In this document: piece after piece, positions 36,467 to 48,679 of the stretch
How positions within the stretch are numbered: position 1 is the stretch's first letter
Layout: each line of letters begins with the position of its first letter
Origin: Helopsaltes ochotensis
Taxonomy: Eukaryota; Chordata; Aves; Passeriformes; Locustellidae
Assembly (NCBI GenBank): GCA_013400155.1
Contig: VXBM01001086.1
Coordinates: 62,001 to 126,000 of the forward strand
Length of the DNA stretch: 64,000 bases
Reading direction: 5' to 3'
The notes under the pieces: generated by a model
Databases searched by the model: none
What the model was told of the DNA's origin: nothing
Seen by the model: the letters and a program-made list of their open reading frames with translations, nothing else
Translations under genes and position numbers: made by a program

Positions 36467-38300
36467 GACATCTGTCTTTACATTGACCAACAAACTTTCT
36501 CATCACATTTTCTCACCCTGTCCCGTTGAACACCTGAGTGGGCTTTTGACCCTTAAACAGTACTACCCCAAAACCGTTATGTGATGAAGAAGATCACTCA
36601 TTAGAAAGACAAAAAGAGGAGAAATAATATCATTTTGACCTACTAAAAATATTGTATAGCAGTATTCTGAATGGTTGTTAGAAGGAATACTTATGTGAAC
36701 CACGATGAAGATGTTTCTGTACTGAAAAGTAAAATTATATGAACTTGGTAAAATTTAGAATTATATAGACAGAAAAAGCTGTTTCATTGATGTATTGAAT
36801 GAAGAGAGAATCAACTTGACAAGTTAGAATGATAAAAGTCAAATAGGACTCCAGATTTGATGATGCTATCCACAGGGAGACAGAAGGGAGCTGACGGTTT
36901 CAGAACAAAAGGCCAAGATGTGTTTTAATCTCACTAAATTTTATCTGATGACTAATTTTCCTTGATGGGTTTCAGAGCAACAAGGAGAGGTTTTGGACAG
37001 AAGAAGTAGTGATATAAAGTTGTCTTGTACAAACAAACTGAGGTTTAAAACATACTTGTGCAAAAAGATACTCTTGCAAGACTTTTCAGGATCATATTCT
37101 AAATGCATTATATTATCTTTGAGTTGAAGAAATCAGTTAAAATTTAAAAGACTAACTCCTTACATTTGTCTCTTAGCATCTCAATATTGATAGTAACAAA
37201 GTTTGCTTTCAAAGTTATAGGATTCTGTTATTAAGTCAGATATCAGACTTTACATAATGTTTTTTTCTGTCACTTTAATTTCTGATTAACAAAGAATTGA
37301 ATCCATCTTTCCAGGAGAGTCACTTTATCTTTATTATTGCTATCTATATTAGAAATGAATTAATTAACATTCTAATCACAAAAACCAAGTTCATTATCTG
37401 ATAAGAATAAAATTTCTTCAGATACATCCTGAGGTATTTGATTTGTCTTATTTATATTCTCAGTAGGCAACTTTCATTTGGTAGAGATGGGTATAAGTAA
37501 ATCGTGATTCCACTCATTACTTTCCCCTGATTGAGATTTTATTTCTGTCCTTTGTTACATGGAATCCTTATTTATTTTTTTCTCCCTTTGTTTAATTGGT
37601 TTGTGACTCCTGAGATACAATATACTTTCCATTCTTGAGTATGAAAAATAGGTTCTAATTTTTTAAACATTGCTTATATTCAGCAATATATTAAATTGAG
37701 ACGCTTATCTGGGTAATAATTAAACAGAAACTTAACTCATTTAAATATCTATTTGCTGGGATGGGTTTAGTACTGAAGTCACGATGGCCATATTACTAAA
37801 TATGTACAGATGGCTTAATTGGAGTGGGACAGCTTTTGCATTTAGTCTTAGCTTTTCCTCTAATGAAAGATATACTTTTTCCTCTGTTAATCTAAAAAAT
37901 TTTATCCCATCTCTATTCCTCTATTCACTTTAGTACCACTCCATTCAGGTACATGCTGCAGCTTTTGCCAGACCTTTACTAATATTCAAATATATGCCTC
38001 CAAATGGAAAAATGGATTCTATTTAGAGTATGGAGGATTTAGGTCATTAAAATCCCTCAATAAACATCTCTACTTTCTGAATCTCTCTCCAGTATTTTCT
38101 TAGTAGTCCGTATAGACTTTTCTTCAGAGCTAGCAAAACAATTTTAGATTATTGTAGTCAGAGGTAGATGTGCTCTAAAGGAACCCTTTGCCATCACACA
38201 GTTGGCCAATAAAATATTGAAAAGCACCAAGTTGTTAAAGGAGTGAGCTCAACACAATTATTCTCCATCTTATTTCCACATATTTCTTAGAGAGACCCAT
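36467..38300. other. Unannotated AT-rich stretch
   Basis: No recognised repeat or exon-like block. This would be intronic if the candidate exons on either side are real. Confidence 0.45.
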
Positions 38301-38311
38301 TCTCTATTCAG

Positions 38312-38495
38312 TTATTCCTACGAAAGGGTTCAGGGCAATCACAAGACACCTGAGAGCACATGAAAGAACCTCAAGGGTCCTGACACAGAGAACAGACATG
38401 TTACAGGAGGCCTGGGATGATTTCCAAAGGCAGCTGGAGGCCAGGCAGGACCTCCAAAAACATCCATTGGTGCTGTATTGCTTATTTTCAGGGAA
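38312..38495 (+). CDS. Candidate exon 3, coiled-coil-like
   Basis: An acceptor (ttctctattcag, ending at 38311) and a donor GTGAGT (38496-38501) bound 184 bp that is open throughout in the frame entered from the 36401 block. The peptide is rich in Arg, Gln, Glu and Leu with heptad-like spacing (contains TDMLQEAWDDFQRQLEARQ), resembling a coiled coil or a spectrin-like helix. In that frame a TGA follows directly after the donor (38497-38499), so splicing would be needed to continue. An antisense 77-residue frame covers the same bases. The protein is not identified. Confidence 0.35.
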
Positions 38496-38939
38496 GTGAG
38501 TTGAACCCAGGGTATGTGATACAGATTTGTCTTTCAAAATCTGGAATCAAAAAGTGGAAACTCCAGGGAGTCTCCTGGAAATACTCGAGATACAAATATG
38601 TTCAGTTTATGGGCTAGAAGTGACACAAATGAAAATCTAATTTCTGTAGTGTGGACGTCAAATCCTCGGCACGGGTTCTTCAGTTCTGCAGATCCATCCT
38701 CTCCATTTTGCATGGCTTTCTTCCCATTTCGTGTAGCCATCCATCTATTCCATCTCTTCCATCTCAGCTATTGTTATAGTAGGTGGATATCCTGTGAAGA
38801 AAAATCATCTACACTCTAGTTCAAGAGTGTTAGGTGAAGAAATGTAAGTTATTGCTTGATGGTATCATTCTATCTTTTGTTCACTGGCTGTGTCCTCATT
38901 TTGTATTGCTATCTTTAGTGATGCCATTGTTCAGGGTAT

Positions 38940-39249
38940 GTAAAAGCACAACAAAGGATTGCATCCAGAAGGTGTCAGAAGGATGGAGCCAGATTTTCTC
39001 AGTGGTGCTCAGCAATAGGACAAGAGGCAATGGGCAGAAACTGGAACACAGGCACCTCCACCTGAACATGAGGAAGAACTTCTTTCCTGCGCAGGTGGCT
39101 GTGGAGTCTCCCTCACTGAAGATGTTCAAGAACCATCTGGACACAATCCTGTGCCATGTGCTCTGGGATGGCCCCGCTTGAGCAGGGAGGTTGGAGCAGA
39201 TGACCCTGCTGTGGTCCCTTCCAACCTGACCAATTCTGTGATTCTGTGA
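38940..39249 (+). mobile_element. CR1 LINE 3' portion (plus)
   Basis: This is a well-preserved tail: 'ggtgtcagaaggatggagccag', 'agcaataggacaagaggcaatgggcagaaactgg', 'cacctgaacatgaggaagaacttctttcctg', 'gcttgagcagggaggttggagcagatga', 'cccttccaacctgacc' and the terminal 'attctgtgattctgtga'. The reading frames at 38834-39181 (plus) and 38896-39144 (minus) lie largely in it. Confidence 0.95.
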
Positions 39250-40383
39250 ATAACAAATTCTTAAAGTCTTTCTGGAAGTTTCCTCCTTAATTATCTTTTG
39301 CTGACAAGATATAGCCAGTTTGATTTAATGGCAAGTACACAGCTTGCAGCAGTATAGCTAAATCCTTTTAAAATTGATTGCTAAAAAAAAAAGAGAAGAA
39401 AAATCAAAGTTTTGACAGTTTTTGTACTGCATACCTTGTTTATTGTTTTCTTTGCCTGTTTAATTTGAGCCATAAGTAACCTTTTCCCTTTGAGGTGAAT
39501 TCAATGCATAAAGAACTTCATGATTTATTAGTTAACCTCTGCTTAGTGGGATTCACTGTGACCTGGAATGCAGCCGCACAGAAAGAGTATTCCTGAATAA
39601 TGTATTTACATTAGTAACAGTACAAAGTGAAATGTTGCCAAACTGAAACAGGTACCCAGACCTCAGCGGTGATGAAATTCTGAAACAGGTTTTTAGGAAA
39701 AATGGGTGCAGTGGGCAGAATTGATGAGTTTAAACCTAGAATGTTAGCTAATGAAATGGTGAAAGAGCAAAAGGAAAAAGGCCATTGAGTCATTCAGACA
39801 ATAGAATATTTAACACAGAAATGACCATTTACATAAAGTGATGAAATTTTCAGTCCAGCAGCTTCTTCATTGCATTTACAAGTCAATGTTCCTGTTTCAT
39901 AGTCACACCTGGGGTTCCAAAGAGCTTTGTTGCCCAGTAGTGATGGTGCTGGCCAGCCAGTTCCTCCTCCTCCTCCCCCCAGACAGAGGGATTCATTCCT
40001 CCCACACCAACCTCTGCAGCACAGCTCACATATCAGAAGCAAGGCAATGAGGGGGACAGAGAGGCTCCCAAGGCTTTAGCCTTTCCTGGGCTCTGCATAT
40101 GACCAGAAGGCATAAAGGTGATAGCAACTGGGAAATGCTTAAAAATCCCAGAATACTGACATGACTAAGGGTTTGTTTGGAGCATGATTGTAACCCCCAA
40201 AGAGTAGATTTTGCAGTGATTAGTTTTCTTTGTACAGGTAAGGTAATTTTTTCAATTTAAGTATAACCCACTTCAGATAGTCAGACCAACTCGCTTTACT
40301 CAAGAGAAGAGACTTAACTTTCCAGATTAGTTGGGTATTTTTTTCAAACAGGAATGATCAGCTGGCTATTTCTTTCAAATACA
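39250..40383. other. Unannotated stretch
   Basis: AT-rich sequence with short purine-rich patches and no recognised element. Confidence 0.5.
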
Positions 40384-40886
40384 CTAGAGTATGAGGATTT
40401 CCTGCCAAGATGCTAGAAAAATCTGTCTAATTATGATTGCATCTGGACTAGAGCTGAATAGTCTTAGAGTATCTTTAAGGAAGACTTCATGATCTTGATC
40501 TTCAGCTTTCTCCAGCTTCTGATGCTCAATGCAACATAGCTCTGACCACAATTTTCCTGTATTTCCTTCAAGAGCTTCTTGACATTCATCAAGTCGTTTA
40601 ACATTGTCATCTAAAGTGGTTCTCAGGCTGTGTTTGGTATGAGTGTTTTATTTACATAATGGACTGAATTTATAGAGCAGAGAGAACTGCACTCCAATTG
40701 AAAAAGAGGGGAGAAATTAAAAGCAACCCCTAAGTTTGCCTCCTTAGTATTGAAAGGATGCATCATTTCTATAGGCATGTTACAATTTGAGCAGGCCAGT
40801 AACTGCAAATGGATCACAGAAGGAGAAATATTTCTCTTTGCTTGTATTATAATAGCTTCAAAAGAACTAAAAGCTGCTGTAAGCAT
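40384..40886 (-). pseudogene. Frame-slipped coding-like stretch (minus), unidentified
   Basis: Minus strand 40886-40623 is an 87-residue frame (contains IIIQAKRNISPSVIH and GVAFNFSPLFQLE). Within a few bases of its stop, a second frame starting near 40632 runs open to a TAG at 40386-40384. This second part is clearly protein-like and helical (contains LDDNVKRLDECQEALEG, WSELCCIEHQKLEK and SSSPDAIIIRQIF). A single-base shift would join the two, so about 165 codons of a former reading frame may be represented. No intron-like break is evident. The family is unknown to me. A retrocopy, a decayed exon or chance remain possible. Confidence 0.35.
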
Positions 40887-40924
40887 AGTTCTTACCTATT
40901 TAAATCTCCATTAAGCAGCAGCAT

Positions 40925-40936
40925 TTTTTTTTTTTT
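40925..40936. repeat. Poly(T) run
   Basis: An uninterrupted run of about 12 T, with no associated element that I can define. Confidence 0.8.
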
Positions 40937-42448
40937 GCAACACCTGGATGATGATGAAAAAATTCTCTAGGTAATTATGACTATATTGCAGCATTCTCTA
41001 GATCAGGTTAAATTTGGAGATTGGTATCTTAATGATGGTGTTTGTATAACAAAGAAATGTATGCTCTTACAACCTCATTCAGACATGCTTTTGTTCTGTA
41101 AAGATTTTCCTGTCCCACATTAAACAGACAAAAAGCAATATCTTTGCTGACAAGAAATTGAACTAAATCTGCTAGTTCTTTCCCTTGTCACACTATATTG
41201 TTGGTTTGAGTAATAATCTACTGACCTCAATTATGCCTGAGCAATGACCTTCTCATTACTACCATGTCTACAGCTGTGAGATGGACAGAAATCTTAGCTG
41301 TGGATCACTTAATACATATTCAGCAAATCACACATGTTTCAGCACACATCCCATGTCTTTTAGTGACATTACTGTTAAAGTAGATAATAACACAGCACCT
41401 AAAGTGCTCTTGCTTGGAGGGCCTGGGAGACAGTTTTAATAGGCAGCAATTTATTGGACTTATTCTTCAATATACTCTCTTTTGCTCTTCTTTAAAAATA
41501 CCACTTTCTGTGATGCATAAGCATCTTTGTCTGCTCATCCCTCTTAATAAAGAATCACTGCTGAATTTCAGATGTGGTCTCTTTTTTTTTTTCTTCCATT
41601 TCTCTAAGCCTCTTCCTAATCCGTTCTTTCATCTCAATTAAGAGTCAAATCTGCATTCTATTTAAACCGTAATAGGTTAGGAATTCAGCATGATTAATTA
41701 TTAACAAGAGTTGGTCATAGAAAATTAACTTGCTGGGTTTATTTGTCATTTGCACAGGTTCTTCCTTCTCTCTTGGTTATGTGACAGATGGGACACTAAT
41801 AATGAAAATGTTCTATAAACAGCTCCTAAAATGCAAGGTATTCTTGTATAAAATATCAGACAGTTAAGATATGAATATAATATGAATGAGAACAATTTCA
41901 AACCTCAACGTAGCAGATCATTTCCTAGTGGAAAATGTATGTGAGCAGTTTACCCATAGTCCCATCCTTTCAATATTTATTTTAAATAGTTCATCTTGGC
42001 AAGGCAGGGCTTAAAGAACAAAAGCAAAGCAGAGCAAATGAAATGGAATAAGTCATATAACATAACTACAAGCACAGGAACACATTTAATGAAAGAAATA
42101 ATTTAAAATTAGAAAACTTATGGAAACTCCCAGTGTGAATTCAGGGCAAGAAGATCTCCATGAACTTTCACAAAAGTTTAAAAGGGTAGCTCTTCCGTCT
42201 TTCTGACATGAACTGCAACCTGTCTTGTGGACATCACTCATAAGAATGCAAAAAGATATTTTTTAAGACTTCTTTCTGATAATAAATATTAACCAAGTAG
42301 AAGATTCAAAATTTCAGAAGAAATACACAAGGTAGCAATGTAAATTCCTCATCAGAATATTTTTGGAACATGCTAATTTTGGTACATGACCAAGAAGTGA
42401 GAGCACTGAGTAGCTTTTATTGTCTTTGTTGGAAAATCTGACTCAGGT

Positions 42449-42540
42449 CAGTAATTTGAAAATGAAAAAGAGAACAAACTCCAAAAAACCAAACCAGTAA
42501 TTTGAAAATGAAAAAGAGAACAAACCCCAAAAAACTAAAC
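42449..42540. repeat. 46-bp tandem duplication
   Basis: The unit 42449-42494, starting 'cagtaatttgaaaatgaaaa', is repeated at 42495-42540 with only two mismatches. It is a recent local duplication. Confidence 0.95.
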
Positions 42541-42857
42541 TGAAACAATAAAAAATAAATAGATACGGTTTGAAAATATTCTAATTTTCAGGCAAAAATT
42601 AGACATACAGCTTTAACCAAACCCAGAAATATTGTGAAGGAACTTGTAGTTTTATTGTAAACATGTTTATCTAGGACAATTGGAAATCAGTGGTACTGAT
42701 GAGGTATGATGCAAAACAAGTATTGGTAATAAAACATAACTTGTTGCTGAAAAAAGCAGAAACCCGAGATTGTATGAGGCCGTATCACGTTCTAGTTCTC
42801 TAATCTACAGTGGAAAAGACCACTGTGCAACCTTAACAAGTCCTGGCTTAATAATAG

Positions 42858-43187
42858 TGCTTACAACAGATCCATATAATACTCTGTAATAAAAAATTCC
42901 TCCGTAAGGAATCAGTCAGGAGAAAGGCTGATGTTACAGCAGTCTGGCTACGTGCAGCTAATGGCTCGGAGCAAACCTTCTGGGAAGCTTGTTCTAGTAT
43001 CAAAGTCTTAATAGAGCGTGACCTTGAGTGGAGAGGCAGGCAATTTGTGAGAAACTTTGGTTGTGAATGCTTGCTCAGCAATACTTCGAAAAGATCCACA
43101 CGTGTAGGTCATACTATGTTTGAAATCTGCAGAGAAATGGGGAGCCTACATTCAAGCAGAAACATCGTTATGTTTCAACCTAAATAA
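42858..43187 (+). CDS. Open frame without ATG, ending in a poly(A) signal; unidentified
   Basis: From just after a TAG at 42855 the frame is open for 109 codons to TAA at 43185-43187, and AATAAA (43183-43188) overlaps that stop. The peptide is unusually rich in Arg, Glu, Trp and Cys for this AT-rich region (contains TAVWLRAANGSEQTFWEA and IERDLEWRGRQFVRNFG). No ATG occurs until late, so a splice acceptor would be needed; none in the right place is strong. It could be a terminal exon, a relic or chance. An antisense 83-residue frame overlaps it. Confidence 0.25.
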   Translation, partial: CLQQIHIILCNKKFLRKESVRRKADVTAVWLRAANGSEQTFWEACSSIKVLIERDLEWRGRQFVRNFGCECLLSNTSKRSTRVGHTMFEICREMGSLHSSRNIVMFQPK

Positions 43188-43189
43188 AA

Positions 43190-44690
43190 GAAATACTGTA
43201 TAATGTGCTGCTATTTTTACCATTTAGGATTTTTCAGGTTGTTCTTCTTTAAAACCTACAATTCTATAAATCCTACCATTTCACAAGGAAGCCCTAATTT
43301 TGTGCTCGTGTTTCTATTGTCTTCTGTAATGGATAAATATTAATCTCCAGTGGAATGCCTGCTAGATTTGTGTAAGATACCCAGGAGAAAATTTACAAAT
43401 GCTAAGGAAGAGTCAGCAATTTGCTATAAATCTTTTTAAAATGCAATAAGGCTTGATCAGAAATTGAGAACAGATTTTTAACACTTGAGAAAGATCTTCC
43501 TGTTTCGTCATAACTAAGATACAATTTCAGAGATAAGCATGATTTTTTTTTTAAATGTCCTAGTAGATCTTAACATTTTCAGTATCCATATTGCCCACAG
43601 AAAAACCAACCAACCAAACCTCCAAGTTTTGGGGTTTATAATGATAGTGAAATTGTCATTAGACCATCTTGTCTTCCTAGGCTTTTTATTACATCACACA
43701 TCACGTAAATAGCCATAGTATTACTTGTGCAAACGAAGACTAGAAATACTGCTGAGTGATGCAGTTTACAAAGCTTAGTTTCCTTTCTAAGTCTTAAATA
43801 GTAACACTTCCTGCGTGCTGTTCTTGAAATATTGACCATCAGGCACTGATCCTAATTTTCTATCTAATCAGGGTAGAGAAACCATGCCTGTAGCTAGTCA
43901 TCTGTCACAGAGTTCCATTAACAGATTTCAAATATTGACTAGCAAAAAGTATTCACTTTCCTGAGATTAACAATCTATAGGATAATATACAATGTGTCTA
44001 CAATAGCCATTAATGGAAAATTGATGAAGATAAATCTAATTTGTAACAAAGTTACTGGTTTGCAAACACTTCATAAATAAAAGACAAGCCTAACTCAATG
44101 AACAGTTCTTAATGAGTATTTCAAACTTTATTGATGCCAAGAACTAAAGTAATAGCGGCTATGAAGTAATAATATTGTTTTAGCTGTATGGTTTAAAGTT
44201 GTTACGGTTTCCTTGTGATCTTCTTTCAATAAACTCTCGTTACTAAATCAGCATGTTCTACAAGTTTGGAAGACATACTGTCTGATTTCAGAACACAATC
44301 AAAATTGAAGTGCAAGTATCAGCTTTTTTATGTTTACAGATCTGTGTAAGTCTAAGAAACATAGGTGCACAATTTCTGTATATATCAAAATATTTGCATT
44401 TGTGGTATTTGTCAAGATGAACTTTACTGATGGGTAAGGAAGAGCACCCAATTATTTTTTTAAAGGGTTTTGAAAAATATTAATAATGGGAGTTATTTTA
44501 ATACTGTGATAGAATATATGCTTGTGCTACTGAAACCGGATATCTAACATCCATATCATTGTTCTTCTTTGTAACTTAATTGTTAATGCTTTGAAAAAAA
44601 ATAACAATTCATCTTTTGCATGTATTTATGTGACTATCACTTCTTTAGTAGTTAAGTAGATATTTACTCAATTCACATTTCTATTATAAA
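43190..44690. other. Unannotated AT-rich stretch
   Basis: No repeat family or exon-like block recognised. Confidence 0.5.
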
Positions 44691-44691
44691 T

Positions 44692-45010
44692 CTCTGGAGA
44701 TATGTTATTGAGCTCTCCTCTTAGTAGTCTCATCTTGAGACTGAATAGGCCCAGCTTCCCCAGACTTTCCTCATAGGAGAGGTGCTCCAGTTCCTTCATC
44801 ATCGTCAGTCTCTGCTGGACTTTCTTCAGGAGCTCCAAGTCTCTCTTGTACTGAGGAGCCCAGAAAAGGACACAGCACTCCAGACTGGCCCCACCAGGGT
44901 TGAGTTGAGGGGCAGGACCACCTCCTCCCTCAATCTCCTGGCAATATTCTTCCTAATGCACCCCACATGCCCCATCTTTTCCTGCAAGGACAAAAGAGAA
45001 CACAACTTGT
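44692..45010 (-). mobile_element. CR1 LINE portion (minus)
   Basis: On the plus strand the inverted CR1 landmarks are 'tgagactgaataggcccagcttcc', 'tcctcataggagaggtgctccag', 'gctggactttcttcaggagctcc', 'aggagcccagaaaaggacacagcactcca' and 'ctccctcaatctcctggcaat'. The 100-residue reading frame at 44782-45084 is within the element. Confidence 0.88.
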
Positions 45011-46030
45011 GCTGGAGATCCCTTGCCCAGCTGTCTCCACAGCCAGTTATTGTCAGTTATTGTTCATCTCATGTAAAAATATAGGTAGACCTTCAGCACT
45101 AAATCTGGAGTCATTAGGGCTGTCTGTCATTGGTATCCTGTCACCTGTGTACACACAAAGACCAAAAATGTGATCATCATCATTATCTTAGCCTAATTAG
45201 TTGTTATGGAAGATGGTGTATGTCCAATGACAGGATTGCAGAGGGGAAGACTTCAGCAACCTAAATATCTTCTCATGGTTGGTGTTTTGCATTTTCACTC
45301 TTTGCAGAAGGTCAAGTCCTTCATCCTACGAGATGTTTACATAGTGATCACACACTGGGCTTTTATTGCACTAGAACTTACATGCATTTTACATCACTTT
45401 TATTAACAGGAGTTTAGTAATTGTTGTACTTCGGTATAGCACAGATCACAATATCTATCTTTCACCATTCCCCTAGTTTTAATCTAGCTTTACATTCTAC
45501 AATTCTCCCCACTGCCTGATGGTTTACAAAAATGTGTTGCAGGATTCATCAAAAAATAAGGTATGACTGTTTTCACCTTGTTGATTTTAATTGAAATTCC
45601 CTATAATCATTTTAGTATACACTCCTGAGTCTTCTAATAACAATTCTACCATAACTTCAAGTTATGGAAATGGTTTTAAAACTCTTTGCTACTGGCTATT
45701 AAATGTGAAAAATAACCCTTTGGCGTGATTTTGTGTATCATCTCTGGTAAGAATATTGAAAACATCTATGACAGAGAATAAAATCTTTTTTGAAGTTTTG
45801 CATCTGTGTGTATACATGAGTGAGGGAAGAGAGAGAACCTAGTCTAGGGATATATGCAGTAACAAAATATTTTAGGCTTCACTCCAAACTTACATCTGTG
45901 TATTAATTTACAAAATGAATTATCCCACTTGCTATTATTCCTGTCTATAAATTTTTTCCCTCAACTGACACCTTAGTTTCCTAAGATGGAAAATGTACCT
46001 ACATATATACATCTGATTGAAGAACCACAA
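45011..46030. other. Unannotated stretch
   Basis: No recognised element, and only short chance reading frames. Confidence 0.5.
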
Positions 46031-46184
46031 AGAAGCTGAAATTTCACTCACTCTTTATTGAACCATTACATTACTGCAGATTCCACTCCTTCTTTGTCAG
46101 ACTTTTGATACAACATATTTCTGTTACTGAAGTATTGCAGGGCACAGTGACATTGCAGCCATCTCCCCTGTTGCTGGAGGGATC
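46030..46184 (-). CDS. Candidate small terminal exon (minus), Cys-rich
   Basis: On the minus strand an acceptor with a pyrimidine-rich lead (TTTCTTTGGTTTTCTTC...TTATTTCAG) ends at 46185. From 46184 the frame is open for 37 codons to TAA at 46073-46071, and AATAAA follows at 46059-46054, 12 bases beyond the stop. The short peptide has four Cys in 16 residues (contains GDGCNVTVPCNTS and EICCIKS) and two N-glycosylation motifs (NVT and NTS), as in a secreted or extracellular domain. No upstream exon has been found, so this remains a small block with suggestive ends. Gene not identified. Confidence 0.25.
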
Positions 46185-46189
46185 CTGAA

Positions 46190-48165
46190 ATAATGATATG
46201 AAGAAAACCAAAGAAATTAGTATTGCAATTAGTCAGTCTCTGGAGGTTTTTTTTTTGCAATTCCTCCTCTGTCTTCTCCAGGTGTCTAAAACTTTTGTCA
46301 AGTCTCTACCTTACAAAACAGCTCATTGCTACTGAGATGCAATGTGAAGTTTCCTTTGAGACTGAATCAATTTTCTCCAATTAGTGCAGCTGATAAGTGT
46401 TAACCTACACAGTGGAAGGAATAAGAGCATACAAAAAATCCACTCCAAACCCCACCATTGTTCTTCAGGGATGGTAGATTTTCCTCTAACAGATGACAAA
46501 AACAAAGCACGAAAATTTAAATTTACCTTGTTTACATTTTACTGTTAGCTTTCTGAGGATGTATTAGCAAACATTATAAAGAAACCAGTGTCAACAATTA
46601 ATTTTGTGCTCTACAAGTTTTTTTATTTTTATATTCAAATATTTATGTACCTTTATTTCCTTGGCAACTATTCAAAGGTGTCCTGACCATACCAAGTTTA
46701 ATTTCAAATGTTAATTACTGAGCATATTGTGGCTAGAAAACCATATCCAATAACAAGCCAGTAAACTAGAAGATCTTCCAGAAGGTACTTTCAGATGGAG
46801 TAAAAATAAAAAATGAAGAATAAAGTCTCTTTTCCAGATTTTCTTAAACATCTTTTTGGAGTCTAAATTGTGTATGCCAGCAGTGCATAATCATCTATTT
46901 GATCTGGCCTACACTATTTATGCAGGTGTTGTCTTAATAGCTTTCTCACTTTTGTTTGCATTTGAAGCCACTATAATGCATTTCCATCTCTCTTGTTTTA
47001 CAAGACCTTTATCTGTCCTTTTTATGACTATGATTTTCTGTAGTAACTACGGAACTGTCATCCTTAAAGGAGATCTCACCTAAAAGTGGGCTTTTTGTTA
47101 AGTGCCCTGCAGAACTAGAAACACAACCATCATGTGCCTACTTGCTTAAGGCTTAATCACTTTTCTCAGAGTCTTTAATTAAAAACATACCTCTCTTGTT
47201 GCACTACATTCATTTTATCAAATTCAAGCTATAGCTGCATTCGGTGAAAAAAATCCCACAGAAAAAGTTACCTGCAAGTGTCATAGAGCTGCCTTCTGAT
47301 TAGCTTCCTCATAAATAATATCCATTGCTACTAGATATACTTTAAAGAAGACTTATTTTTCTCCAGTTAATCTCTATATTCAGAAAAAAAATCAGATCCA
47401 AAGAAACTAATTTCTCCTACATATCCTTATCCTACTTTTACTCTCTGATGTTTTGAATGATCTTTCTACACTTGGTACTTTCAAAGGATTCATGTAATTT
47501 CTTTTGTCAATCTGATGAGCTCTCCATTGGAGCATGAAGCTCCATGCACTGTCCAGACTCTGATGGGGAAAGTGCTCTATTGTTGGAAACATCCACACCA
47601 CACCCTCCCCAGAACAGAACTGCCCTCTATAACATCCTCCTTCCCCATCACCATTCACTCATTCACTCCAAATTTGGCAGATATGAAACTATATCATTGA
47701 AAATCATGACTCCATATCAAATAGTTTTGTGCAGTTGTACTAATTCTCTCTTTAATGATCCATTCTCAGCTTTCAAGTGTACTTAAACATACCACATAAA
47801 ATAAAGATATGCTGCAGAATGAGTTTTCTTGGGAGCAGCAGTACTGGAGAAGGGTATAAAGTCTGTTCTTCATGTATGTAGGCATCCATCTATGCATTAG
47901 ATGTACACAGCCATTCAGGCAATGTGGTCTCTAGCTTCAAGAGGAAGAACAGGGCCAATAATGTGGAATCATTCCTTTCTAGCTGGGAAGAGAAGTATTC
48001 ATGGACAAATAGAAAGTTCTCTACTATGATCATGGTGTGAAAATCATCTAATATTACTACATTGTAAGAATAATGTATTACTTCCCAGAGCTTTCTGTCT
48101 GAGTTATGAGCAAAAGTCAAAGATTCTTGGTGAAGACCTTACAGCCTTTTTTTTCCGAAACCCAA
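46190..48165. other. Unannotated stretch
   Basis: AT-rich. A balanced patch at 47510-47660 carries overlapping short frames on both strands and matches nothing I recognise. Confidence 0.45.
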
Positions 48166-48187
48166 TCAAACAAACAAACAAACAAAA
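48166..48187. repeat. (AAAC)n microsatellite
   Basis: About five units of CAAA. Confidence 0.9.
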
Positions 48188-48627
48188 CTGCAACAAGACG
48201 AGAAGAAAAAGAAGTCAGAATTTAGTCACAGATTTTTTTTCCAGCACTATATTAGACTTTTTATTGAAGCTGTCTAAAATTAATTATATAAATCCTTTAT
48301 GACCCATAGTACATTTATTATGGTATAGCTACTCATACACTTGCAAACATATCTTCCAGTCTTTTACTATGAAAACCAGTGGAATGGATTTATGACCTAC
48401 ATATCACATATCACAGTTATTATACATTTTTTCATCTTCCTTTAGTTTCACAACAAAGAGTTCTTCCCTGAAGGAATTTACTTCGATTTGACATGCTAGT
48501 ATATTTGAATGATTTATTTTGTGTGTCTTAGAAGCCAGAGAATCTTCTTATGGTGATCACATGGAAAGAGTTCTTTGTTTTTTCTTAACATATTGAAGAG
48601 TAACACACTGGAGATGCAGAGGTACAT

Positions 48628-48676
48628 GGGTTTTTGGTTTTGGTGGGTTTTTTGTTGTTTGGTGGTTTTTTTAAGA
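48628..48676. repeat. G/T-rich low-complexity tract
   Basis: About 50 bases of almost only G and T, with GGG and long T runs; inverse in composition to 23331-23402. Confidence 0.8.
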
Positions 48677-48679
48677 AAT

